Assembly: GCF_003989825.1 (NCBI RefSeq)
Contig: NZ_RZHE01000002.1
Location: 310,001-374,000 of the forward strand
Source: Vreelandella populi
GTDB taxonomy: Bacteria > Pseudomonadota > Gammaproteobacteria > Pseudomonadales > Halomonadaceae
Direction of reading: 5' to 3'
Length of the DNA: 64,000 bases
Position 1 is the stretch's first letter. Each line of letters opens with the position of its first letter. The notes under the pieces are model-generated. The model saw only the letters and a program-made list of their open reading frames with translations. It was not told where the DNA came from and did not search any database. Shown in pieces: positions 1-10,027 of this stretch. A program made the position numbers and the translations under genes.

Positions 1-185
1 GCATCTGCGCGATCTAGGGCGCGTTCAGCCTCGCGCTCAATTGTTGCGTCCACGGCTTCCACGTCGTTGCTGCGTTGGCCATAATTGGCCGGATTGGACG
101 CAGTGTTTGTGGCGCAGCCGCTGATCAAGACAGCGGTAAAAAGCGTTGCCGCCATTAGCTTGCGAGAAGAAAAACGCAGGGTCAT
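1..185 (-). CDS. dolP: BON-domain outer-membrane lipoprotein DolP (YraP-like), partial
   Basis: Only the N-terminal 61 residues are in the window; the gene runs off the left edge. The start is an ATG with an AAGGAG ribosome site just upstream. A short basic N-terminus, a hydrophobic core and a lipobox reading LISGC give a type II (lipoprotein) signal peptide, followed by an Asn/Ala-rich linker. The BON domains that define DolP lie outside the window, so identity rests on the lipoprotein signal and on position: the order lpoA-yraN-diaA-dolP matches the E. coli yraM-yraN-yraO-yraP operon. DolP supports outer-membrane integrity and sits at division sites in E. coli. Confidence 0.7.
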   Translation of the reverse strand, partial: MTLRFSSRKLMAATLFTAVLISGCATNTASNPANYGQRSNDVEAVDATIEREAERALDRAD

Positions 186-237
186 GATAAATGACTCCTT
201 ATCCTATAAAATAATAAAGAAACCGGTGAGCGCGTGA

Positions 238-840
<603 letters not shown>

Positions 841-855
841 CTAGTTAAAATAGAA

Positions 856-1227
856 TCAATAGGCGTCAAAAGCCGCTTTCTCCCATTGGAAATCAAGATC
901 TGGCGGTGTGCCTGTAATGGCAAGAATATCAAAGCGGCAGGGAGATGTAAGGCCGTGTTTGCCAATATATAGCGTTGCTGCCCGTACTAGGCGCTGCCGT
1001 TTGGTTGGCGTAACGGTTTCCAGCGGATGGCCATAACGGGTAGTCACCCGGTGTTTGACTTCAATAAACACCAATGTCTCCCTGTCACGCATCACCAGAT
1101 CCAGCTCACCGCCTTTCACATGGTGATTCTGGGCGACCAGTGACAAGCCTTTTTGTTGCAGCCATTGAGCGGCAAGCTGCTCAATGGCTGCACCGCGCTT
1201 GCGCGCTGTTTGGGCGTTATTCGCCAC
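856..1227 (-). CDS. yraN: YraN family (UPF0102) endonuclease-like protein
   Basis: A 123-residue protein of the UPF0102 family, a restriction-endonuclease-like fold. The nuclease-type core is visible as GELDLVMRD followed by LVFIEVKHR (around residues 40-60), with the acidic and Lys residues typical of PD-(D/E)XK enzymes. The start is GTG, and the first codons overlap the end of lpoA by 11 bp, which implies translational coupling. The cellular role is not established; it is nearly always found beside lpoA and rsmI. Confidence 0.88.
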   Translation of the reverse strand: MANNAQTARKRGAAIEQLAAQWLQQKGLSLVAQNHHVKGGELDLVMRDRETLVFIEVKHRVTTRYGHPLETVTPTKRQRLVRAATLYIGKHGLTSPCRFDILAITGTPPDLDFQWEKAAFDAY

Positions 1228-2722
1228 TGGCGGTTTGGCCGGGGATCAAAATGGGCGCCGGCGTACCGTTTTGGAATTTCGCCCAAGGCAATTCGCGGTA
1301 GATGCGTCCATCGCCCGTCAGGTAGAGCGTACCGGTGCTGCCTCTCATGCCGTTGAGTGAGGCAATATCCGACAGGTGCGTTGCAATCTCATAGGCATCG
1401 ACGCCCATTGCCATCAGGCGAAACATTGAGGCATCAGACTCTTCGCGCAGACGTTGGTAGGTTGGGTAGAACGGCAATGCCTCTTCACCGCCTACCGCCG
1501 CATCAGGAATCTGCCAGGGGATATCAGCAAACACGACATCATTGAGGTCCTGGTCCCGGCGCGTTTGCAGACGGCCTTCATACAGGTGAGAAGTGGCGTA
1601 AATAGGCAAGTTGGGCGCGTAGTAGTAATCCATGGTGGGCGGCACCTGACGTGCATAATCGGGAAGCGCCAGCAGGAAAAGCGCATCAATATTGCCCAGT
1701 TGAGCCCGTTCGCCGCTGACATTCAAGGCCGTCTGTACTGCATTGGAAACTGAGCTTTCCGGGTTGTAGCGTACGGCGTTGGTGATCTCGCCACCCTGGC
1801 CGTTGAACTCGTTCCAGAAGGCTTCACCGACACGGCGTCCCCAATCGTTATCAGGTACCATCATCGACATCCGACGCTGGCCGTCCTGATAGGCGCGACG
1901 CGCTGCCTGCCGAGCTTCATCCTCGGCAGACAGACCGTACTGGAACAAACGCGCTGCGCGATTCTGTTCTCCGCTGCCATAGTTAAGCGCCAAGGTAGGA
2001 AGCGGTACGCTATCACGCTGCTCAAGCTGACTTACCTGGTCTTTTTCCAGCGGTCCAATGATCAATTGGGCGTTCATCTGCTCAGCGCGCTGATAAAGCT
2101 CATCCATAGAGTATTGTGACGCGTTCAGAAAGCTGAGCTCAACGTTATCATCGCTAATTTCATGATGCCGGCGCATGGCCGTGGCGAGCGTGTTGGCGAC
2201 ACTACTCAGAGGGCCGGATTCGGGCAAGGCGACCACGATGTGGCGAATTGCCTGGCCTTCGAGCCCGGGAAGAGCCAGATCCCGGGTATCGACGTCATCC
2301 AGAGCGTTACGCGCCCAGCGCTGGCGCTCAGCCAAGGTTTCTTGCTGATCACTCTGCATGGGCAGGTCGTCGTTGAGTACTTGGGTAGCGCGCAGCACGG
2401 CGCGAGGATCATCCATGGCTCGAGCAAGTTCCGAGAAAAGCAGGGCCCAGCGAACGCGATCCGCTTCCGACAACCTGGCTTCATCGATCGCACTAGCCGC
2501 ATCGAAGGCATTTTCTCGCTGGCCTTGTTGCGCCAGTATGCTGGCGGCTTCCAGGCGGGTTTTGGCGGCTTGTTCGGGAGCCTGCTGCTCGGCCTGGCTA
2601 AGCAGACGACCCGCGTCCCGATCATCCGTGCGGTCGACTACGCTGGGTGACTGCATCGCACAGCCGGTCATGAGAAGTGCTATGAGGCCAGTGGCGAATA
2701 CGCCACGCAGAGAGTGTTTCAT
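1217..2722 (-). CDS. lpoA: Penicillin-binding protein activator LpoA
   Basis: Outer-membrane lipoprotein that reaches through the periplasm to stimulate the peptidoglycan synthase PBP1a. I chose the ATG at 2722 because AAGGAAGGA precedes it and because it opens directly into a lipoprotein signal peptide with the lipobox LMTGC, Cys21; a start seven codons upstream would leave a hydrophilic tail ahead of the signal. An N-terminal helical TPR-like region (about 30-170) is followed by a periplasmic-binding-protein-like domain (IVVALPESGPLSS, IIGPLEKDQ, then YATSHLYEG). At 501 residues it is shorter than E. coli LpoA (678), mainly in the N-terminal part. First gene of the leftward operon, divergent from rsmI. 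Confidence 0.9.
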   Translation of the reverse strand: MKHSLRGVFATGLIALLMTGCAMQSPSVVDRTDDRDAGRLLSQAEQQAPEQAAKTRLEAASILAQQGQRENAFDAASAIDEARLSEADRVRWALLFSELARAMDDPRAVLRATQVLNDDLPMQSDQQETLAERQRWARNALDDVDTRDLALPGLEGQAIRHIVVALPESGPLSSVANTLATAMRRHHEISDDNVELSFLNASQYSMDELYQRAEQMNAQLIIGPLEKDQVSQLEQRDSVPLPTLALNYGSGEQNRAARLFQYGLSAEDEARQAARRAYQDGQRRMSMMVPDNDWGRRVGEAFWNEFNGQGGEITNAVRYNPESSVSNAVQTALNVSGERAQLGNIDALFLLALPDYARQVPPTMDYYYAPNLPIYATSHLYEGRLQTRRDQDLNDVVFADIPWQIPDAAVGGEEALPFYPTYQRLREESDASMFRLMAMGVDAYEIATHLSDIASLNGMRGSTGTLYLTGDGRIYRELPWAKFQNGTPAPILIPGQTASGE

Positions 2723-2832
2723 GTATCCTTCCTTAGTTTTCATTCGCGCTGTCGCCGCTTGTCAGCATTGAGTTGGCATAGCACAAGCATAGCGCACCGT
2801 CAGAGCAAGCCATTAACAAATCGGGAGTCACG

Positions 2833-3690
2833 ATGACACACCACAATCCGGGCACATTGTACGTGGTTGCCACCCCAATTGGGAATTTGGACGATCTAAC
2901 GCCGCGTGCAGCCCGGGTATTGGCAGAAGTATCGCGCATTGCAGCAGAAGATACGCGCCATAGTGCCCGCCTGTTAACGCATCTGGGGGTCAATACGCCG
3001 ATGTTGTCGCTTCATGAGCATAATGAAGCACGCCGCGTGGATACCTTAGATAGCTATCTCGCCGCAGGGGAAAATATTGCGCTTATCAGTGATGCCGGTA
3101 CGCCACTAATTAGCGACCCCGGATTTGTGCTGGTGCGTGAGCTGCGCGCTCGGGGGCGGCATATTGTACCTATCCCAGGGCCTTGTGCTTTGATTACAGC
3201 CCTTTCGGGTGCGGGATTGCCCACGGACCGATTTGTTTTTGGCGGTTTTTTGCCAGCCAAGCCCGGGGCAAGGCGCCAAGCGCTGGAAGATTGGAGCGCT
3301 CGAGAAGAGACGCTGGTGTTTTACGAATCCCCACATCGCATCATGCACACGCTCGAAGCTCTGAAGGAAGCTCTACCTGAGCGCGCAGTCGTACTGGCTC
3401 GGGAGCTTACCAAAACCTTTGAAACATTTTTGCAGGGCACGCCTGAAGCGCTTCTCTCTCAGTTGACAGAAGACCCCAATCAGGCACGGGGCGAGTTTGT
3501 GGTCATGGTGGCAGGTGCACCGCCGGTTGTTCAGAGCGAGCATCAGGATATAAGTGCTGATGAGCTTATGAAAACGCTGTTGGAGGAAGGCGTCGGCGTC
3601 AAGCAGGGCGCGGCGATAGTGGCCCGAATGCTGGGTGGGCGCAAGCAGGAGTGGTACGCAAGATTGCAAGCAATTAAAACCGGGCATTGA
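2833..3690 (+). CDS. rsmI: 16S rRNA 2'-O-ribose C1402 methyltransferase RsmI
   Basis: 285 residues, full length for the family. The tetrapyrrole-methylase-like SAM fold is marked by VVATPIGNLDDLTPRA at the N-terminus, EDTRHSARLL near 40 and the glycine loop SDAGTPLISDPG near 86-97. A C-terminal helical domain (about 230-285) is usual. RsmI methylates the ribose of C1402 in the 16S decoding centre. The base is modified by RsmH, whose gene lies just beyond rnpB, so both C1402 enzymes are neighbours. The stop codon lies inside the -35 box of the rnpB promoter. Confidence 0.95.
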   Translation: MTHHNPGTLYVVATPIGNLDDLTPRAARVLAEVSRIAAEDTRHSARLLTHLGVNTPMLSLHEHNEARRVDTLDSYLAAGENIALISDAGTPLISDPGFVLVRELRARGRHIVPIPGPCALITALSGAGLPTDRFVFGGFLPAKPGARRQALEDWSAREETLVFYESPHRIMHTLEALKEALPERAVVLARELTKTFETFLQGTPEALLSQLTEDPNQARGEFVVMVAGAPPVVQSEHQDISADELMKTLLEEGVGVKQGAAIVARMLGGRKQEWYARLQAIKTGH

Positions 3691-3715
3691 GGCAAAGCAA
3701 GGGCGCTGGTATGCT
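3687..3715 (+). promoter_or_regulatory. Sigma70-type promoter of rnpB
   Basis: TTGAGG at 3687-3692, a 17-bp spacer and TATGCT at 3710-3715. The predicted start is about 7-8 bases further on, which is exactly the first base of the RNase P RNA P1 helix (3723). The -35 box overlaps the rsmI stop codon. Four of six bases match consensus in each box. Confidence 0.7.
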
Positions 3716-3722
3716 TGCCGCC

Positions 3723-4095
<373 letters not shown>

Positions 4096-4104
4096 TTTCC
4101 ATAA

Positions 4105-4137
4105 AGGGGCCCGCAGTAGCGTGCCCCTCTAATTTTT
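4105..4137 (+). terminator. Rho-independent terminator of rnpB
   Basis: The stem AGGGGC (4105-4110) pairs with GCCCCT (4123-4128) around a 12-base loop and is followed by CTAATTTTT. It ends only 13 bases before the rsmH start codon, so little room is left for a separate rsmH promoter. Confidence 0.75.
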
Positions 4138-4150
4138 GTGTGAGAGTAAC

Positions 4151-5107
4151 ATGCCTTCTCCTGACGCTGACCAGGTCGTTTCCCCGTTTCGCCATACCAG
4201 CGTATTACTGGAAGGGGCTGTCGATACCCTTGTGCATGACTCTAACGGTATCTATCTGGATGGTACCTTTGGTCGGGGCGGTCATTCGCGACTGATTCTT
4301 TCGCGTTTGGGCGAGCAGGGCCGACTGATGGCCATGGACCGCGACCCTCAGGCGATTGCGGCAGCGGCAGAAATTACCGATTCACGCTTTCAAATTACCC
4401 AGCGTGAATTTGCTCACTTGGCAGACTATGCCCGTGAGCAGGGCGTGTATGGCAAGTTGTCAGGCGTATTGCTGGATGTAGGGGTTTCCTCGCCACAGCT
4501 GGACGACCCGGAGCGCGGGTTTAGCTTTATGCGCAATGGCCCGTTGGATATGCGCATGGACCCAACGCAGGGCGAAAGCGCGGCTGAGTTTCTAGCCCAT
4601 GCAAAAGAGGCCGATATCGCCCACGTCTTTAAAACCTACGGTGAAGAACGTTACGCCAAACGTCTGGCTCGTGCCGTCGTTGAGCGGCGTGTTGAAACAC
4701 CTTTTACCCATACAGTTGATTTAGCCGAAGTGCTCAAAACGGCACATCCCGCCTGGGAAAAGGGCAGGCACCCGGCGACCAAGGCATTTCAAGGGTTACG
4801 TATTTATCTTAATGGCGAACTTGATCAATTAGATGCTGCCTTAGACGCAGCGCTTGAAGCGTTGGCGCCTGGTGGTCATCTGGTGATTATCAGTTTCCAT
4901 TCGTTGGAAGACCGGCGTGTAAAACGCTTTATACGTCATCATGTCCGCGGCGACACTCACCTGCCGCGCGGTGTACCTATTCGTGATGACCAGCTAAATC
5001 GTCGCCTTGAAGCCCTAGGCAAAGGTGTGCGCCCAAGTGATGAAGAGGTGGCTGGCAACCCACGTGCGCGGAGCGCCGTCATGCGAGCTGCCCGTAAACG
5101 AGTATAA
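4151..5107 (+). CDS. rsmH: 16S rRNA N4-methylcytosine C1402 methyltransferase RsmH (MraW)
   Basis: 318 residues from the ATG at 4151, which has a GAGAG ribosome site; a TTG five codons upstream lies in the rnpB terminator tail and is unlikely. SAM-binding motifs: GTFGRGGHS near 37, AMDRDP near 57, and the later [12 protein letters not shown] and [14 protein letters not shown] blocks that are signatures of MraW. It methylates the base of C1402 in 16S rRNA. First gene of the division and cell wall cluster here; mraZ, which usually precedes it, is absent. Confidence 0.96.
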   Translation: MPSPDADQVVSPFRHTSVLLEGAVDTLVHDSNGIYLDGTFGRGGHSRLILSRLGEQGRLMAMDRDPQAIAAAAEITDSRFQITQREFAHLADYAREQGVYGKLSGVLLDVGVSSPQLDDPERGFSFMRNGPLDMRMDPTQGESAAEFLAHAKEADIAHVFKTYGEERYAKRLARAVVERRVETPFTHTVDLAEVLKTAHPAWEKGRHPATKAFQGLRIYLNGELDQLDAALDAALEALAPGGHLVIISFHSLEDRRVKRFIRHHVRGDTHLPRGVPIRDDQLNRRLEALGKGVRPSDEEVAGNPRARSAVMRAARKRV

Positions 5108-5109
5108 CC

Positions 5110-5445
5110 ATGAGCATGGATCGGATTGAGCGTTGGGCTTCAACGTTACGCACCGAATGGCCCTTTAAATTACGTTTGCGGGCTTGGCCGATTGCGATTG
5201 GCCTGCTGTTTATTGCCTGCATTATAAGCGGGTTGGCAACGGTCGCTGTCACCCATATGACTCGCGTACAGTATGCCCAGCTTCAACAGCTTGAGCAGGA
5301 AAAAAATCAGCTGCAAACCGAATGGGGGCAGCTGTTGCTGGAAGAGGGCGCATGGTCGACGCCTGCCCGCATCGAGCAGATTGCTACGGAACGCCTGGAT
5401 ATGCGTATTCCTGATGTTCATGACGTTGAGGTAATTCGGCCATGA
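5110..5445 (+). CDS. ftsL: Cell division protein FtsL
   Basis: A 111-residue bitopic membrane protein, normal size. One transmembrane segment (about residues 28-52) is followed by a periplasmic coiled coil rich in Gln/Glu/Leu (YAQLQQLEQEKNQLQTEW) and a C-terminal stretch ending in MRIPDVHDVEVIRP. FtsL forms the FtsQLB complex that activates FtsWI. It begins two bases after the rsmH stop and overlaps ftsI by four bases. FtsB is not in this window. Confidence 0.93.
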   Translation: MSMDRIERWASTLRTEWPFKLRLRAWPIAIGLLFIACIISGLATVAVTHMTRVQYAQLQQLEQEKNQLQTEWGQLLLEEGAWSTPARIEQIATERLDMRIPDVHDVEVIRP

Positions 5446-7151
5446 GAAGCGAGCGTCGGGGAGGGATGTCCCGTCAGTTACCTCTTGCCCCACCGTTGGG
5501 ACGAGGCCGGTTTCTCTTTATCCTGATTTTGATCGGTTTAGCATCGGTAGCGCTGATTGGGCGTATTACGCTGCTGCAAGTCATCGATCGTCCCTTTTTG
5601 CAAAGCCAGGGTGATGCGCGAACGTTACGCCATGAAGCGATTCCCGCACACCGTGGCATGATCACCGATCGAAATGGTGAGCCTCTTGCTATCTCAACGC
5701 CTGTGGTGACGCTATGGGCAAACCCTCAAGAACTGCCTGCTGATGGCATTCAGCGTTTTATGCTGGCCCAGGCGCTAGGTATGACGCTTGATGATTTCGA
5801 ATCCCGGCTTGAGCGTTACAGTAGCCGTGAGTTTATGTATCTACGCCGTCAAATGACGCCTGAGGCCGCCCAGCGTATTCTTGATTTACGCACGCCCGGC
5901 GTATACCCCCAACGTGAGTACAAGCGCTACTATCCTGCCGGGGAAGTGGCCGCGCAGCTATTGGGCGTAACAAACGTCGACGATGTGGGACAAGAGGGGC
6001 TTGAATTATCCTATCAGCCATATTTGGCAGGCCACCCCGGCCAGCGGCGCGTTATCAAGGATCGGCGTGGGCGTCTGGTCCGTGAGCTGGGTGTGATACG
6101 CGATGCCCAGCCCGGTGGCGATCTGGTGCTCTCCATTGATCAGCGCATTCAATATATGGCTTACCGTGAGCTTCGTGCGGCAGTGGCGAAGAACGAGGCA
6201 GATGGTGGCGTGCTGGTAATGATGGATGCGCGTACCGGAGAAGTGCTCGCTATGGCCAACCTTCCTTCCTATAACCCCAATAATCGTACGGGGCTTGATC
6301 CACGCGGGCTGCGTAACCAAGCCCTTGTTGATGTATTTGAGCCAGGCTCGGTGATGAAACCGCTCGCCATGGCGGCAATCCTGGAAAGCGGGATTGTGGG
6401 GCGTGACGCGATCGTGGACACCTCGCCTGGTTGGATGCGGCTTGATCAGTTCACCATTCGCGATTTCCGTAACTATGGCGAGCTTGATCTGGCCGGTATT
6501 CTGGAACACTCCTCAAACGTGGGTATGTCACGTCTGGCGCTACGCTTGAGTGATACAGCAATTTGGGAAAAATATAATCAGCTAGGCTTTGGGCAGGCGC
6601 CTGGAACCGGCTTCCCTGGCGAGGCAACGGCCAGCCTGCCGTCACCCGTTCGCTGGTCACGCAGTGAGCGTGCAACGCTTTCCTACGGTTATGGCCTGTC
6701 GGTGACCGCGGTGCAGCTGGCAAGTGCCTATACGGCGCTTGCCAACGACGGCGTGCGTTTGTCGCCTTCTCTGCTGCGCCTTCCTAGCCCGCCTCAGGGG
6801 GTGCCGGCGATAGAGCCCTCAGTTGCCAATGACCTGCTACGCATCCTGGAAACATCGGTTGCCGCCTATACCGGTGGACGCAGAGCCCGTGTTGAAGGTT
6901 ATCGTGTCGGCGGTAAAACGGGCACGGTGCGTAAGATAGGTCAACAAGGCTACACCACGGATGCCTACCGCAGCGTTTTTGCGGGCATCGCGCCTATTTC
7001 TGACCCGCGCATTGTGACAGTAGTAATGATCGATCACCCCAAAGCGGGTGAATTTTATGGTGGCGCTGTTGCTGCGCCGGTTTTTTCCAGCGTAACGGGA
7101 AATGCGTTACGCCTGCTGGACGTGCCGCCGGACCTTGAGGTCGACGAATAG
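5442..7151 (+). CDS. ftsI: Septal peptidoglycan transpeptidase FtsI (PBP3)
   Basis: 569 residues. A single N-terminal membrane anchor (about 22-42) is followed by the PBP dimerisation domain (HRGMITDRNGEPLA near 70) and the transpeptidase domain. All three catalytic motifs are present: SVMK with Ser303, SSN at 357-359, and KTGT at 492-495. It cross-links septal peptidoglycan as the partner of FtsW and is the target of aztreonam-type beta-lactams. A second ATG eight codons in is a possible alternative start. It overlaps ftsL by ATGA and precedes murE by 18 bp. Confidence 0.97.
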   Translation: MRSERRGGMSRQLPLAPPLGRGRFLFILILIGLASVALIGRITLLQVIDRPFLQSQGDARTLRHEAIPAHRGMITDRNGEPLAISTPVVTLWANPQELPADGIQRFMLAQALGMTLDDFESRLERYSSREFMYLRRQMTPEAAQRILDLRTPGVYPQREYKRYYPAGEVAAQLLGVTNVDDVGQEGLELSYQPYLAGHPGQRRVIKDRRGRLVRELGVIRDAQPGGDLVLSIDQRIQYMAYRELRAAVAKNEADGGVLVMMDARTGEVLAMANLPSYNPNNRTGLDPRGLRNQALVDVFEPGSVMKPLAMAAILESGIVGRDAIVDTSPGWMRLDQFTIRDFRNYGELDLAGILEHSSNVGMSRLALRLSDTAIWEKYNQLGFGQAPGTGFPGEATASLPSPVRWSRSERATLSYGYGLSVTAVQLASAYTALANDGVRLSPSLLRLPSPPQGVPAIEPSVANDLLRILETSVAAYTGGRRARVEGYRVGGKTGTVRKIGQQGYTTDAYRSVFAGIAPISDPRIVTVVMIDHPKAGEFYGGAVAAPVFSSVTGNALRLLDVPPDLEVDE

Positions 7152-7169
7152 TATGACTGAGGAGATGGC

Positions 7170-8663
7170 ATGACGTTGACGCCCAACCAACTGTGGGGTG
7201 CGCTGGGTAAAGTGTGGCCGAATGTGCCCTTTACTGCGTTGCCTGAGTTACCCGAGACGATGCGCCTGATTACCGATTCGCGCTTGGTGAACACTGGCGA
7301 TGTGTTTGTTGCCGTGCCGGGTAGCCAGTGCGATGGCAGTGACTTTATTGATGCAGCGTTAGAGCAGGGTGCATTGCTAGTGCTGGCGCATGCCCGGCAA
7401 AGCGAGGCCGTCTGGGAAAGGCGGGTAGTATATCTACCTCACCTGGCCATGCGCCTGGGTGAGCTGGGCAAACATCTTTTTAACGTACCTAATGATCTTG
7501 AGATCATAGGGGTGACGGGTACCAACGGGAAAAGCTCGGTAACCCACTATATTGCAGCGCTTAGTGAAACGCTGGGTACGCCAGCGGGACTCGTGGGCAC
7601 CCTCGGTGTCGGTCGTCCTGGTCAGCTTGTGGATACCGGCTTGACCACGCCAGGGCCACTTGCCCTGCAGGCAGCCCTTGGGGAGCTTGCTCAGCAGGGC
7701 GTCCGCCGAGTGGCCCTTGAGGCGTCCTCCCATGCCCTGGATCAGCACCGCCTGGATGCCGCCAATATCACTGTGGGAGTCTTTACCAATCTTACGCGTG
7801 ATCACCTGGATTATCACGGCAGTATGGCCGCCTATGCGGCAGCAAAAGCCAAGCTTTTTCGGCGCAGCGAGCTTGAACTTGCGGTAGTCAATGCTGACGA
7901 CCCTTTGGCGCGATTAATGTTGGCAGGCTGTGACTCACGCGTACGTGTATTGGCCACCGGTCAGGATGAAGCGGTTACCTTTCGCGTGCTGGACGTTCAG
8001 TCGAGCGAAGCGGGCCAGCAGGCGCTGATTGCCACGCCTGAAGGTGAACGCGCTCTGGCACTAGGTCTGGTAGGTCGCTTTAACCTGGACAACGTGTTGT
8101 TGGCCATGGCGGCGCTTTATGGGTTGGGGCAGCCGATTGACTCTCTGTTTGAGGCAGCCTCCAAGCTTGACCCCGTGCCGGGGCGTATGGCGTTGTACCA
8201 TGCGAAAGCCGCGCCTAGTGTGGTGATTGATTATGCGCATACGCCCGATGCGCTCAGTAATGCGCTGGAAGCGCTGCGCGCCCATGTGAGCGAATCGGGA
8301 AGACTTTGGTGCGTTTTCGGCTGCGGGGGGGATCGTGATACGGGTAAACGTCCCGAAATGGCTAAAGTAGTCGAACTGTGGGCAGATATTGTAGTCGTCA
8401 CTGATGATAATCCGCGCAGTGAACCCGCTGAGCAGATTCGCCAGCAGATAATATCAGGGCTTTCGTCAGCCATAGCGCCACTTGATATCGGCGACCGCCG
8501 CCTTGCTATTGACCATGTGATTCAGCAGGCGAGTGAAGGCGATGTGGTGCTCATAGCGGGCAAGGGGCACGAGGCCTATCAAGAGATCAACGGTGTTCGC
8601 CACGCCTATAACGATGAAGATGAAGTTCTCAAGGCCCTGGCCGTACGAGGTAGTGCACCATGA
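7170..8663 (+). CDS. murE: UDP-MurNAc-L-Ala-D-Glu:meso-diaminopimelate ligase MurE
   Basis: 497 residues, full length. The ATP-binding loop GVTGTNGKSS is at residues 114-123. The motif DNPR at 413-416 is the known signature for meso-diaminopimelate rather than lysine, so the organism should make a Gram-negative-type A1-gamma peptidoglycan. MurE adds the third residue of the stem peptide in the cytoplasm. GGAGATGGC just upstream serves as ribosome site, and the 3' end overlaps murF by ATGA. Confidence 0.97.
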   Translation: MTLTPNQLWGALGKVWPNVPFTALPELPETMRLITDSRLVNTGDVFVAVPGSQCDGSDFIDAALEQGALLVLAHARQSEAVWERRVVYLPHLAMRLGELGKHLFNVPNDLEIIGVTGTNGKSSVTHYIAALSETLGTPAGLVGTLGVGRPGQLVDTGLTTPGPLALQAALGELAQQGVRRVALEASSHALDQHRLDAANITVGVFTNLTRDHLDYHGSMAAYAAAKAKLFRRSELELAVVNADDPLARLMLAGCDSRVRVLATGQDEAVTFRVLDVQSSEAGQQALIATPEGERALALGLVGRFNLDNVLLAMAALYGLGQPIDSLFEAASKLDPVPGRMALYHAKAAPSVVIDYAHTPDALSNALEALRAHVSESGRLWCVFGCGGDRDTGKRPEMAKVVELWADIVVVTDDNPRSEPAEQIRQQIISGLSSAIAPLDIGDRRLAIDHVIQQASEGDVVLIAGKGHEAYQEINGVRHAYNDEDEVLKALAVRGSAP

Positions 8664-10018
8664 CCTGGACGCTTGCTGACGCCGCTCAGGCGCTGGGCAT
8701 GGTGGAACCGTCGGGCAGTTCAGCGCTTACCTTGACCTCGGTTGTGACCGATACTCGGCATATTATCCCTGGCTGCCTGTTTGTGGCGCTTAAAGGCCCG
8801 CGGTTTAACGGCCATGATTTTGTCGAGCAGGCGCGTGAAAAGGGCGCTGCCGCGGCGCTGGTCGAAACGCCAGTTGAAAGTACGCTTCCTCAGTTGCAAT
8901 GCTCCGATACTCGGCTTGGATTGGGGCTACTGGCGGGTGCGTGGCGTAAGCGATATCGGTTGCCGCTGGTCGCTGTCACCGGGAATAGCGGTAAAACCAC
9001 CGTCAAGGAAATGACGGCGGCCCTTTTGGCACCATTAGGTAGCGTGCTGGCTACCCAGGGCAACCTTAATAACGATATTGGCGTGCCGTTAACGCTTTTG
9101 CGCTTAACGCCCGAACATCAGGCGGGCGTTATTGAGGTCGGTGCCAACCACTTGGGTGAAATTGCCTGGTCCGGCCGCTTAACGGTGCCTGATGTAGCGA
9201 TTATTACCAACGTTACAGGCGCACATGTAGGCGAGTTTGGCGGCATGGGGTACATTGCTCAGGCCAAGAGCGAGCTGCTCAATGGCTTGAGCGATCAGGG
9301 CATCGCAGTACTCAATCGCGATGACCCTTACTATTCGCTTTGGGCCGCCTGCGCCGCGCCGCGCCGTGTGATCAGTTTTGGATTTGAGAGCTCGGCAGAT
9401 GTCCACGCGTCGGCACTTTCCTGCGACCCTCAGGGGCGGTATGCTTTCACGCTTGTTGAAAATGGTCGGGCGCTAGACCGTGTACAGCTTGCCATGCTGG
9501 GTAAACATAACGTGAGTAACGCTTTAGCAGCAGCGGCGGCAGCGCTTGCTGTGGGTGTTAGCCCTGACGACGTGATCAGCGGATTGCAAACCCTGGCTGC
9601 ATTAAAGGGCCGGTTAAGCGTTGTGCCGGGTATCAATGGCGCAACGCTGCTGGACGATACGTATAATGCCAACCCCGGGGCAGTCAAGGCAGCACTTGAA
9701 ACGTTGATGCGTTTCCCCGCACCGCGCTGGTGCGCGTTGGGTGCCATGGGGGAGCTTGGAAACGAATCTGGCACACTGCATGCTGGGGTGGGGCGCTATG
9801 CGGCCGAGCTTGGCATTGACAGGTTACTGACGCTTGGGGATGCGGCGCAGCCTGCCTGTGACGCCTCTGGTTGCGGGCAGCATTTTGACAACCACGAGAC
9901 GCTAACGCGTCATATCATTAATTCTTTGCCGCCCGGCGCCACGTTATTGGTGAAAGGGTCGCGCAGCGCGGGTATGGAGCAAGTCATTGCTGCACTGCGC
10001 TCAGATGAAATAAGGTAA
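8660..10018 (+). CDS. murF: UDP-MurNAc-tripeptide:D-Ala-D-Ala ligase MurF
   Basis: 452 residues. The Mur ligase ATP loop VTGNSGKTT is at 106-114, followed by the central-domain motif QGNLNNDIGVPLT and the C-terminal motif LLDDTYNANPGAVKAAL typical of MurF. It completes the cytoplasmic UDP-MurNAc-pentapeptide. It is translationally coupled to murE (four-base overlap) and followed after nine bases by mraY, which uses its product. Confidence 0.97.
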   Translation: MTWTLADAAQALGMVEPSGSSALTLTSVVTDTRHIIPGCLFVALKGPRFNGHDFVEQAREKGAAAALVETPVESTLPQLQCSDTRLGLGLLAGAWRKRYRLPLVAVTGNSGKTTVKEMTAALLAPLGSVLATQGNLNNDIGVPLTLLRLTPEHQAGVIEVGANHLGEIAWSGRLTVPDVAIITNVTGAHVGEFGGMGYIAQAKSELLNGLSDQGIAVLNRDDPYYSLWAACAAPRRVISFGFESSADVHASALSCDPQGRYAFTLVENGRALDRVQLAMLGKHNVSNALAAAAAALAVGVSPDDVISGLQTLAALKGRLSVVPGINGATLLDDTYNANPGAVKAALETLMRFPAPRWCALGAMGELGNESGTLHAGVGRYAAELGIDRLLTLGDAAQPACDASGCGQHFDNHETLTRHIINSLPPGATLLVKGSRSAGMEQVIAALRSDEIR

Positions 10019-10027
10019 ACGCCGTTC

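Noticed and set aside
2162..2650. 162-codon plus-strand frame opposite lpoA
   Set aside because: lpoA has a clear signal peptide, ribosome site and family match; the opposite frame has none.
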